Assembly: GCF_018918325.1 (NCBI RefSeq)
Contig: NZ_JAHLQH010000041.1
Location: forward strand, 1-64,000
Reading direction: 5' to 3'
DNA length: 64,000 bases
From: Clostridium sp. MSJ-8
GTDB taxonomy: Bacteria > Bacillota > Clostridia > Clostridiales > Clostridiaceae
Below the pieces are notes generated by a model. The model did no database searches. It worked only from the letters and a program-made list of their open reading frames with translations, and was not told the origin of the DNA. Shown here one piece after another: positions 34,034 through 42,441 of this stretch (the first letter of the stretch is position 1; each line of letters starts with the position of its first letter). Both the position numbers and the translations under genes were made by a program.

Positions 34034-34212
34034 TTCAAACCTCCTTTATTATCTTGTTATTTCCCTTGGAACATCTTTATCTTACATTGCTTTTTTACCT
34101 GCATTTCATTTATTCCCTAAAAGGATATTTTATAACACACAAAAATAAATAAAACTTAAATTTTGGATTTACATGTTATTCATAATTACTTTTATTCTTT
34201 TCTTCTTATGTA

Positions 34213-34241
34213 TTGAATATTAAATTATTTGATGCTATAAT
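34213..34241 (+). promoter_or_regulatory. Orphan plus-strand promoter with extended -10
   Basis: TTGAAT and TATAAT are separated by 17 bases, and TGC before the -10 makes an extended -10. No long gene follows on the plus strand; a terminator appears 232 bases downstream. Confidence 0.65.
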
Positions 34242-34247
34242 TCTAAA

Positions 34248-34518
34248 TTTATTTGATGTAAAAATAAGTGTATTAATCAAAATACACAATAAAAATGAGG
34301 GGGATTTGTCATGATTTATGATGATAAATATTAGGGATGCATTTAATTTGCATAAATTGTCTGTTAAAATGTTCTAAGCATTGTTTTGAAATGCTCAGAT
34401 CTAATGAAATATTAAAGTGACTTGATTTTTGTATTTAAATTAGCTATCATTTCTTTGCTATAATTTTTATTTATAGTAGTAACAAAACTTTGCTAGGAAG
34501 TGTTACTACTATTTTTTT
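34248..34518 (+). ncRNA. Candidate small RNA or tiny-peptide transcript
   Basis: About 270 bases run from a good promoter to an intrinsic terminator on the plus strand, against the surrounding minus-strand genes. Within lie a 7-bp hairpin GTGTATT/AATACAC (34267-34287) right after the start, a GAGGGGG site, and a 7-codon ORF (MIYDDKY, 34311-34334). A second hairpin with AGCATT/AATGCT arms lies near 34380-34400. The layout is that of a regulatory RNA or leader-peptide transcript; I recognise no known family, and it lacks c-di-GMP, SAM and lysine riboswitch signatures. Confidence 0.45.
34473..34518 (+). terminator. Intrinsic terminator of the orphan plus transcript
   Basis: ATAGTAGTAACA and TGTTACTACTAT pair perfectly, followed by seven U on the plus strand. 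No long plus-strand gene precedes it. Confidence 0.85.
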
Positions 34519-34589
34519 ATCCCTTTCTAAAGATAATTATTTATGGACTAGATGTAATGAGTCTACAAAACAAATATTTACATTATAAT

Positions 34590-34640
34590 TAAAAATACTC
34601 TTCCAAAGAAGATATAAAACTATCATTCAATGGAAGAGTT
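34590..34640 (-). terminator. galU terminator
   Basis: ACTCTTCCA / TGGAAGAGT arms with a 25-base loop are followed on the minus strand by a U-rich tail. It lies 77 bases after galU's stop. Confidence 0.6.
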
Positions 34641-34716
34641 ATTTTAAACACTTTTATTGCAAACTATGCAATTAAATAAAATTTAATTCAATTTGTTATT
34701 ACTATAAATACTCAAC

Positions 34717-35589
34717 TTATATATTTTTCCATCTTTCACTATCTAAATAATTAATTACACCATCTCTAAGTTCAGGTTTTCTAAGTGCAAATTCAATATT
34801 TGCTTGTATGAATCCTAATTTATCTCCAACATCGTATCTCTTTCCTTGGAAATTATATGCATACATAGCCTCTTCATTCATTAATGCTTTTAATGCATCT
34901 GTTAATTGAATTTCTCCACCTTTACCTGGAGTTGTATTTTCTATCTTTTCAAATATTTGTGGAGTTATAATATATCTACCTAATATAGCTATATTACTTG
35001 GTGATTCTTCTGGCTTTGGCTTTTCAACTAAGTCTTTAACCTTATATACTCTATCCTCTATGTGAATACCATCCACAATACCATATTTAGATACGTCTTC
35101 TTCAGCTACTTCTTGTACACCTAATATTGTTGTTTTGTATTCTGAATAACAATCTATTAATTGCTTTAAACAAGGCACTTGACTATAAACTACATCATCA
35201 CCTAACAACACAGCAAAAGGTTCATTACCTACAAATGTCTTTGCACAATGAATTGCATGTCCTAATCCTTTAGGTTCCTTTTGTCTTATATAATGAATAT
35301 CTACCATATCAGAAATATCTCTTACTAATTCTAGCAATTCTGATTTTCCTGATTTCTCCAATTCCATTTCTAATTCTATAGATTTATCAAAGTGATCTTC
35401 TATACACTTCTTATTCCTTCCAGTAATTATAAGTATTTCTTCTATTCCTGATGCTACTGCTTCTTCTATAATATATTGAATTGTTGGCTTATCAACTATC
35501 GGCAACATTTCTTTAGGTTGTGCTTTTGTTGCTGGTAAGAATCTTGTTCCTAAACCTGCTGCAGGTATTATTGCTTTTTTAACTTTCAT
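34717..35589 (-). CDS. galU: UTP-glucose-1-phosphate uridylyltransferase
   Basis: This 290-residue nucleotidyltransferase makes UDP-glucose from UTP and glucose-1-phosphate. Motifs include the GTRFLPATKAQPKEMLPIVDKP signature (about residues 13-34) and LGDDVVYS. The catalytic lysine region is DLVEKPKPEE, followed by GKGGEIQLTDAL. UDP-glucose feeds glycolipid anchors, teichoic acid glycosylation and galactose pathways, which fits the surrounding envelope genes. Between galU and the ChW glucosaminidase there are only 98 bases, no clear terminator, and RBS AGGGAG 6 bases before the galU ATG, so co-transcription with the upstream gene is possible. Confidence 0.96.
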   Translation of the reverse strand: MKVKKAIIPAAGLGTRFLPATKAQPKEMLPIVDKPTIQYIIEEAVASGIEEILIITGRNKKCIEDHFDKSIELEMELEKSGKSELLELVRDISDMVDIHYIRQKEPKGLGHAIHCAKTFVGNEPFAVLLGDDVVYSQVPCLKQLIDCYSEYKTTILGVQEVAEEDVSKYGIVDGIHIEDRVYKVKDLVEKPKPEESPSNIAILGRYIITPQIFEKIENTTPGKGGEIQLTDALKALMNEEAMYAYNFQGKRYDVGDKLGFIQANIEFALRKPELRDGVINYLDSERWKNI

Positions 35590-35687
35590 TCTTATTCTCC
35601 CTTCGCCTAAATAAAGATTTCACCTTAATTCTATCATACCTATTATTAGATTAACAATATTTTTTTGTATATTCCTTGTACATTAAT

Positions 35688-38372
35688 CTATTTTTTTACA
35701 ATTCTTATTTCTATAGCTTCAACTCTTAATCCTTTTCCTTCTGTTCCTGCTATTTCACCTGATTCTACCCAGTTCTGCCATCCTATATTTTCTACATGTG
35801 TTCGATACTCTAAATAGTATCCTGATGGTAAACCAAAAGCTTTTATCTGAATAGCTTCAACTCTTAATCCTTTTCCTTCTGTTCCTGCTATTTTGCCTGA
35901 TTCTACCCAATTCTGCCATCCTATATTTTCTACATGTGTTTTGTATTCCAACTTTACACCTGGACATCCTGAAATATAAATTTCCATAGCTTCAACTCTT
36001 AATCCTTGACCTTCTGTTCCTGATAGCTCTCCCGAACTCATCCAACCTTGCCATCCTACATTTTGCACATGAGATCTATATTGTACCTTAGGATCTATTT
36101 TAACAATCCTAAGCTCAAATGCCTCTAAACTTAAACCACTATTCTCTATTCCTGCTATTTCATTTGAACCACACCAATCCTTCCATCCAACATTTTGAAT
36201 ATGTGCTCTATATTCTATATCATATCCACTTGGAAGTCCTTCGGCTTTTACTTGTATTGCTTCTATCTTCAAGCTTCTCTCTTCTGTTCCTGCTACCTCA
36301 CCTTCGTTTTTCCAATCTTGCCATCCTAATCCTTCTATATAAACTCTATAGTTTAATTTTGCACCTTCATACTTATTTAAATTAATCCTAAGTGCTTCTA
36401 CTCTCAATCCATCTCCTTGTGTCCCACTTAATTCTCCGTCTCCCACATAATCTTGCCATCCAATGTTTTGAACACAGGCTTGATATTCTATTGTTGGCTT
36501 TTTTCTTTGACTTATTATTGTGACTGCATCTTGGGGAACAAAACCCGTTGTTGTCCACGAAAACTCTCCTGAAAATTCACTTGAAACATCTAAAATTGTT
36601 GTTGTTCTTTCAGGAGTTACTTTATATTTATTAGTACCATTTATATAAACGCTGTTCAAAGAATTAATAATTACTGAAGAATTTATTATTTCTCTTGCTG
36701 TTGTTTTTTTCTTACTTACATTATATATTGCACTGCCATTATTAAAAGTAACTGAAGTGTCTTTATTATATATTCCTATACTATATTTTTTATATTCTCT
36801 TAACAAATCTTCTTCATAATTATTATTATATCCACTTAAATACCTATCTATTGCAAAAAACTGAGCTGCATTCTTTTCTCCCCAATATGGATCTGAAGCA
36901 TATTTAACTCCTATGCCTATTTCTTTATTTCCAAATATTCCACCATAATATCTCCAATCTTGTGGGTCTAAATATCCTTTAGACATATAATATTTTGCAA
37001 ATTGTTCTACACAATCTGCTGGAGAATTATAAGTATTTGCAGCTTGTCCTGGATTTGTATCTACTGCATTTAGTCCAAACAAATTATTTTTTTCAAGTGC
37101 AATTTTAGATACTCCCCATCCTGATTCATTTATAGCTACTGATAATATCATAGCTGCATTAACTCCATAAGTATTTTGTACACTTATTAGTTTTGAACCT
37201 AATCCTCTTAATTTACTGTTAGGTTTAGTGTTCGCATTAATATAGGAATCTAATTGTGCAGCAGTATAACTTGTTTTACTTCTCAATGGTAACTTTTGAT
37301 AATAATTATAATATGGATTATTACTATTAACAGCATTAGTATGAACTCCAGCTTGTACATCTTTTTCTAATGCAGACAAACTAGTATAAAAGTATTGTGC
37401 ATCATAACTATAATACTTTGTATCTTTTGCTAAATATGAAGGTGCAACTCCTGCAGAAATAGTCCAACCTTTTTGAGTTGCCTTGCCATATATATCAAAA
37501 GATATAAAGTGTCTTAATTGATTATTATTAACTATATAATAACTAGGATTTACTGCTTGATTAATAGGAATTATGTCAAAGTCATAAGTTCCATCGCCTG
37601 CTTCACTACTTTTGCCCCAACCTGTATATCCATTCACTAATACCTTTACTGCACTATCGGTTTTATCAACTAACGCTACATCTTCAATTGAATTATGATT
37701 AATATAATAATTTGTATTCTTACTTCCAACATCATTTACATTATCATATAAATATGTCACATTAGAATTATCAACCTTCCCACTTGTACATTTTATAGCC
37801 CTAGCAATGGCTTCTGTAGCATATACAGTTGTTCCATTACTATCTATAACTGCTGGGATATATTCATCTTCTATATTTAATTCATCATAATTTTTTATTA
37901 TTTCCTCTATTTTATTAGCTGTTGTAACAGCTTCATCATAAGTACTTGCTGTATCTATATGTATATAACTTCCATCATATTTTGCCAAAGATACTTCATA
38001 ATTGCTTTCTGTAATATTATCTAATTTTTCTACTTCAAATGATTGTTTATATGCTTCCTCAAACTCTTCATCTTCTAATAATGTTTCTCCCTCATCTGTT
38101 CTATCAGGATTTATTACATTATCATAATTTTCTAACACATCTCCTTGTAATACTTCACATATACTAGTTGTGTATTCTTGTCCTACAAACTTTTCTTTAA
38201 TATTTAAAGCTTGTACTACATACTCTATTAAAGCATTTTCTTCTTCTGCACTTATTGTTTTATTTGCATTTGTTGAATTAACATTGTCTGCATATACATC
38301 TCTTGGAATTATACTAAGAAGTAAAAATATACAAGAGAGTACAGAGATAAACTTCTTTATACCACACTTCAT
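35688..38372 (-). CDS. Secreted endo-beta-N-acetylglucosaminidase with six ChW repeats
   Basis: This 894-residue secreted wall hydrolase has a signal peptide (VLSCIFLLLSIIPRDVYA), an N-terminal region of unknown fold (about 30-300), a GH73-like glucosaminidase domain around 370-540, and six ChW repeats from about 630 to the end. The likely catalytic Glu lies in VAINESGWGVS near residue 412, with NNLFGLNAV and the YW...AAQFFAID segment following. It cuts glycan strands between GlcNAc and MurNAc during growth or daughter separation. The last two ChW copies are nearly identical in DNA (see repeat entry), suggesting recent duplication. Confidence 0.92.
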   Translation of the reverse strand: MKCGIKKFISVLSCIFLLLSIIPRDVYADNVNSTNANKTISAEEENALIEYVVQALNIKEKFVGQEYTTSICEVLQGDVLENYDNVINPDRTDEGETLLEDEEFEEAYKQSFEVEKLDNITESNYEVSLAKYDGSYIHIDTASTYDEAVTTANKIEEIIKNYDELNIEDEYIPAVIDSNGTTVYATEAIARAIKCTSGKVDNSNVTYLYDNVNDVGSKNTNYYINHNSIEDVALVDKTDSAVKVLVNGYTGWGKSSEAGDGTYDFDIIPINQAVNPSYYIVNNNQLRHFISFDIYGKATQKGWTISAGVAPSYLAKDTKYYSYDAQYFYTSLSALEKDVQAGVHTNAVNSNNPYYNYYQKLPLRSKTSYTAAQLDSYINANTKPNSKLRGLGSKLISVQNTYGVNAAMILSVAINESGWGVSKIALEKNNLFGLNAVDTNPGQAANTYNSPADCVEQFAKYYMSKGYLDPQDWRYYGGIFGNKEIGIGVKYASDPYWGEKNAAQFFAIDRYLSGYNNNYEEDLLREYKKYSIGIYNKDTSVTFNNGSAIYNVSKKKTTAREIINSSVIINSLNSVYINGTNKYKVTPERTTTILDVSSEFSGEFSWTTTGFVPQDAVTIISQRKKPTIEYQACVQNIGWQDYVGDGELSGTQGDGLRVEALRINLNKYEGAKLNYRVYIEGLGWQDWKNEGEVAGTEERSLKIEAIQVKAEGLPSGYDIEYRAHIQNVGWKDWCGSNEIAGIENSGLSLEAFELRIVKIDPKVQYRSHVQNVGWQGWMSSGELSGTEGQGLRVEAMEIYISGCPGVKLEYKTHVENIGWQNWVESGKIAGTEGKGLRVEAIQIKAFGLPSGYYLEYRTHVENIGWQNWVESGEIAGTEGKGLRVEAIEIRIVKK
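35694..36493 (-). repeat. Six ChW repeats (two triads), last pair nearly identical
   Basis: Six tandem repeats of about 40-46 residues with cores NIGW, GLGW, NVGW, NVGW, NIGW, NIGW, arranged as two triads. The final two share 89-base stretches (35713-35801 and 35851-35939) with only three mismatches by my reading, at a period of 138 bases. Confidence 0.9.
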
Positions 38373-38737
38373 TTGGTTTTCCTACCCATTCCTTTCATTA
38401 ATTTATTTAATATAATTTTATTATAATATAATTTTATCATACAAAGCACAATAAATAATTTAGACTATGCATAATTTACATATATTTAATTTAATTATAA
38501 ATGCTAACATAGTAAATTATTAATCAAGTTTACTACTGTATAAAAACTTTTAATTTATTAAAAACAAACTAAATTTTTTTACAACTAATTATTAAAACAC
38601 TCAAATTTTCTTATCGATTCTATAAATTATATTTATATACTTTTATCTTGTTATTTGCTATAATATTTTTTGTATATTTAATATAGATTTAACATTGTTT
38701 TTACAATACGATAAAATGAAATGAGGTTTTAAATTTT
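38373..38737. other. Intergenic region between divergent envelope genes
   Basis: These 365 bases separate the divergent glucosaminidase and LtaS-like genes and hold both promoters. On the plus strand an extended -10 (TGCTATAAT, box 38659-38664) lies 73 bases before the LtaS-like gene, without a good -35. On the minus strand several AT-rich candidates exist, none convincing. No gene, terminator or riboswitch was recognised. Confidence 0.5.
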
Positions 38738-40750
38738 ATGAAATTCAATTTTCACTGTAATAATATTAGAATTATAAAAGTTATACTAAATATATTATTA
38801 AGCATATTATTAATAGGATGTACTTGCTTTCTTCCGCATGTATTAGAAGCTGCAACTCCTTCTACAATGCATTTACTATATTTTCTTCTTATTATTATGC
38901 TAATTATTTTAAATATACCCAATACATCAAATATTAAATTTAATTTTAAACCTTTAATATTAGCGTTATCTCCGTTGGTATCATATTTTATAATAGAATT
39001 TTTAAGTTTAAGTGGTAAAAATCCATTTACTAATTTCTCATTAAAAACTTTACTTTTTAATGTATTAGTATATTATTTAATATATACAATATTTTATATA
39101 TCGCTAAATATTCCAAAATTGTCATTATTATTATGTCATACTTTATTTTATATAGTTTCTATCGCAAACCATTTTATGGTTATTTATAGAGGACGTGGTC
39201 TCTTTCCTAACGATATATCCTCTATAAAAACAGCAACTACTATTGTTGATAATATATCATTCACCATTACATCAGAAATGCTTACAATTACATATATATT
39301 TGTTTTATGGATGATTATAATAATAAAATTTCCTATAAAAAAAGTAAAATATATTTATCGTTTTGCAACCAAAATATCAATATTAATACTTTCAATTATA
39401 TCTTTATGTTTATTTACTTTTAGCACATTACTTTTCAAATTAGGTTTTAAGCAAATTCATTGGTATGGTCATTTAACTAATGGTGTAGCTATCAACTTTA
39501 TAATAGAAGGAAATTTAGATAGAATAGCTAAACCTGATAACTATTCAAAAAACACATTAAAGGATCTCCAGAAAAAAATCACCAAAACAAATTCGACTTC
39601 AAATAAAAATTCTACAAATAAGCCAAAAGTAAAACCTAACATAATTGCGATAATGGATGAATCATTTGCTGACTTACATTGTATAGGAAATTTTAATACA
39701 AATAAACCTGTTACAGAATTTTTGGATTCGTTATCTGAAAATACAATAAGTGGTTATGCATTAAGTTCTGTATATGGTGGTGGAACTGCTACCTCTGAAT
39801 TTGAATTTTTAACTGGTGCATCCACTGCTTTTTTACCTAGTTCTGCAATTGCATACCAATCTTATATTAATACAAAAACAGACTCATTAGTTTCTTTACT
39901 AAAAAAGCAAGGTTATTCAACAATTGCTCTACATCCATACCAAGGTTCAAATTATAACAGAATAAATGCTTATAAAAACCTTGGATTTGATAAATACTAT
40001 TATGCAGAAAACTTATATATAACTCCTGATAATGATATACGAACATTAGCCAGTGATTATTATGACTTTAATAAAATAATAGATATTTATAATGAAAAAG
40101 CAGATGGAGAAAAGTTATTTTTATTTAACGTTACTATTCAAAATCATGGTGGTTATGATGATGAATCTGATAATTTTGATGAACAAATAAAAATAGATGG
40201 ATTTAATAAAAATAAATATCCTGCTGCAAATCAGTATCTATCTCTTATGTATGAAACTGATAAGGCATTTGAAAATCTAATTAATTATTTTAGCACAGTA
40301 GATGAACCAACTATAATACTAATGTTTGGTGATCATCAGGGAATAGTAGAAGATGACTTTATAAAATACTTATACGGAAAAGATAAAAATGAGTTATCTC
40401 TAGAAGAAAATCAAAAATTATATAAAGTTCCCTTTTATATATGGGCAAACTATGATATACAAGAACAATTTATTGATTGTACAAGCATTAATTATCTATC
40501 CACATATTTGCTAGATGCTACAGGACTTAAAAAAAGTGATTATTTAAATTATTTAACTTATGTTCGTGATAAAATTCCTGCTATAAATAATTTTTGTTAT
40601 GTTGATTCAAGTGGTACTTATCATTCTATAAAAGGTAATTCAATATCTGAAAATGAAAATAAACTTTTACACCAATATCAAATATTACAGTATAATTATT
40701 TATTTGATAAAAAACATAAATTAAAAAACTTTTATTCAATTACAAAATAA
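38738..40750 (+). CDS. LtaS-family membrane phosphoglycerol transferase
   Basis: A 670-residue polytopic enzyme has about five N-terminal membrane helices (residues about 10-230) and an extracellular sulfatase-fold domain. Its metal-binding acid is in MDESFADL near residue 306, the threonine nucleophile in GGGTATSEFEFLTG near 350, and the metal His/Asp in FGDHQG near 530. It transfers glycerol phosphate from phosphatidylglycerol to a growing polymer (lipoteichoic acid) or to a glycan. The order (membrane helices, then sulfatase) matches LtaS/YfgF-like enzymes. It has its own promoter and terminator. Confidence 0.9.
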   Translation: MKFNFHCNNIRIIKVILNILLSILLIGCTCFLPHVLEAATPSTMHLLYFLLIIMLIILNIPNTSNIKFNFKPLILALSPLVSYFIIEFLSLSGKNPFTNFSLKTLLFNVLVYYLIYTIFYISLNIPKLSLLLCHTLFYIVSIANHFMVIYRGRGLFPNDISSIKTATTIVDNISFTITSEMLTITYIFVLWMIIIIKFPIKKVKYIYRFATKISILILSIISLCLFTFSTLLFKLGFKQIHWYGHLTNGVAINFIIEGNLDRIAKPDNYSKNTLKDLQKKITKTNSTSNKNSTNKPKVKPNIIAIMDESFADLHCIGNFNTNKPVTEFLDSLSENTISGYALSSVYGGGTATSEFEFLTGASTAFLPSSAIAYQSYINTKTDSLVSLLKKQGYSTIALHPYQGSNYNRINAYKNLGFDKYYYAENLYITPDNDIRTLASDYYDFNKIIDIYNEKADGEKLFLFNVTIQNHGGYDDESDNFDEQIKIDGFNKNKYPAANQYLSLMYETDKAFENLINYFSTVDEPTIILMFGDHQGIVEDDFIKYLYGKDKNELSLEENQKLYKVPFYIWANYDIQEQFIDCTSINYLSTYLLDATGLKKSDYLNYLTYVRDKIPAINNFCYVDSSGTYHSIKGNSISENENKLLHQYQILQYNYLFDKKHKLKNFYSITK

Positions 40751-40814
40751 AATCGAATGAATAATTCTTTAACAAAAACCAATTAGTAAATAGTCTTTAT
40801 TTTAAAATAATAAT

Positions 40815-40860
40815 AAGGCATATCCTATACAGATTCTTATGACTTGGATATGCCTTTATT
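40815..40860 (+). terminator. Terminator of the LtaS-like gene
   Basis: AAGGCATATCC / GGATATGCCTT form an 11-bp stem with a 20-base loop, and a U-rich tract follows on the plus strand. It lies 65 bases after the stop. Confidence 0.7.
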
Positions 40861-40992
40861 AATTATAAGTTTTAATTATATACAAACCTTATACAATTGT
40901 TACATTATATATGAAATTTTTTTCTTACAGTAATCCTTAGTTTTAACAATTCATATTATATAATTTACCATTTCATATAAAAACAATCTTCT

Positions 40993-41931
40993 TTATTTAT
41001 TTTTTAATATTTCTTGCATATATCGCATAATATTAAATGTTCTCTCAAAGTTTTGTCTATCTTGAGATTTTAATACTGATAATATTATTCCTGAGAAAAA
41101 TATTATGACTGCAATTATCCCTAATGTTGCAGCACACACTATGGTTGGTATTTTATCTACAATTCCAGTATGTGCAAATTTAACAAATACCGGAATAAAA
41201 AATGCTAATGCTATAACTATTAACAACAATGTTATTATTGAAAAGAATGCAAATGGCTTAGTTTCCATAAATAATGCACCTATCTTCTTAATTACCTTAA
41301 ATCCATCTGAATATGTATTAAGCTTAGATTCACTTCCTTCAATTCTATCTTTATATTCAATAGGTTCTTCTACTATTTTAAAATTATTTTCTAATGCAAA
41401 TATTGTCATTTCTGTTTCTATTTCAAATCCTTTTGAACAAATTGAATACATTTTTATAAAATCTCTGTTAAAAGCTCTTGCTCCAGTCATTATATCTTTT
41501 AAATTTGATTTAAATATTATATTTATCAATTTTCTTACTAATACGTTTCCAAAATTATGGAATGCTCTTTTATTCTCTGTAAAATAAGTAGACGATAATC
41601 GATCTCCAACAGCCATATCCGCTTTTCCTTCTAATATTAGCTTTTCTAACTTTGGTGCAAATGAAGCTGGATATGTATCATCACCGTCAACCATTATATA
41701 GCAATCCGCATCTATATCTCTAAACATAGATCTAACAACATTACCTTTTCCTTGTCTATACTCGTACCTTACAATTGCCCCTGCTTCTTTTGCTATCTTA
41801 TCAGTACCATCAGTTGAATTATTATCATACACATATATATCTGCATGAGGCATTTCTTTTTTAAAATCTTCTATAACATTTTTAATAGTTTTTGCTTCAT
41901 TATAACATGGTATTAAAATTGCTGTTTTCAT
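40993..41931 (-). CDS. Membrane GT2 glycosyltransferase (GtrB/DPM-like)
   Basis: This 312-residue GT2 enzyme has ILIPCYNEAKTIKNVIEDF at the start, MVDGDDTYPA (DxD-type) near residue 80 and GARAFNRDFIKMY near 148. Two C-terminal membrane helices follow (FFSIITLLLIVIALAFF; CAATLGIIAVIIFFSGII). This is the layout of GtrB-type polyprenyl-phosphate sugar synthases. It likely makes a lipid-linked sugar on the cytosolic side for outside modification of a wall polymer. The GtrA gene lies 24 bases upstream in the same direction, supporting a joint membrane cassette. Confidence 0.9.
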   Translation of the reverse strand: MKTAILIPCYNEAKTIKNVIEDFKKEMPHADIYVYDNNSTDGTDKIAKEAGAIVRYEYRQGKGNVVRSMFRDIDADCYIMVDGDDTYPASFAPKLEKLILEGKADMAVGDRLSSTYFTENKRAFHNFGNVLVRKLINIIFKSNLKDIMTGARAFNRDFIKMYSICSKGFEIETEMTIFALENNFKIVEEPIEYKDRIEGSESKLNTYSDGFKVIKKIGALFMETKPFAFFSIITLLLIVIALAFFIPVFVKFAHTGIVDKIPTIVCAATLGIIAVIIFFSGIILSVLKSQDRQNFERTFNIMRYMQEILKNK

Positions 41932-41955
41932 AATATTTAAATTCCTCCATAATCT

Positions 41956-42369
41956 TTATATTTTTTTTACTAAAGCTTTTTTCTTCATAATATAATTCCA
42001 TATCATGACCAATATTGTAGTTATAATCTTTGCTACTCTGTAATCAATAGCTATAATTGATACAAATACCCACATAAATATTTGATTAAATCCTAGTCCA
42101 ATAACACTCGAACCTAAGAATGCTACAACAACCTTCTTATCAGTATTGTTTTTAGCTCCTTCAAAAGCCCATAATTTACACAAATAATAATTGACAATAA
42201 CAGATATAGTAAAACTTATAGCTGATGATATAAGATAATTAATTCCTAATAAAGAAGTTAATAATAATAATATTCCATAATCAAATACAAAACTTATTCC
42301 ACCTGTTATTGCAAATCTAAAAATTTCTCTAAATCTCTTATTATCTTTTAATTTTATTATTATATTCAT
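41956..42369 (-). CDS. GtrA family membrane protein (putative lipid-linked sugar flippase)
   Basis: A 137-residue protein with four membrane helices and the family's N-terminal KRFREIFRFAITGGISFVFDYG. It likely flips polyprenyl-phosphate sugar across the membrane so that a later transferase can add it to a surface polymer. I chose the ATG with GAGGAG 5 bases upstream; an earlier ATG, 20 codons before, lacks a comparable site. The next downstream gene is the GtrB-like synthase. Confidence 0.9.
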   Translation of the reverse strand: MNIIIKLKDNKRFREIFRFAITGGISFVFDYGILLLLTSLLGINYLISSAISFTISVIVNYYLCKLWAFEGAKNNTDKKVVVAFLGSSVIGLGFNQIFMWVFVSIIAIDYRVAKIITTILVMIWNYIMKKKALVKKI

Positions 42370-42441
42370 AATATCTCCTCTGCAAGTATAATCAACATTA
42401 ATTATATATATTTTATCATTTATCTTCAAGTAATTTATACC

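Noticed and set aside
34248-34518. c-di-GMP, SAM or lysine riboswitch in the orphan plus transcript
   Set aside because: None of the conserved core sequences were found, and no downstream gene is on that strand.
33824-34716. Insertion sequence remnant in the large gene-free stretch
   Set aside because: No inverted terminal repeats, transposase fragments or target duplications were seen.
41105-41587. Plus-strand frame of 160 codons opposite the GtrB-like gene
   Set aside because: It is antisense to a gene with strong GT2 motifs, and its composition reflects the opposite strand.
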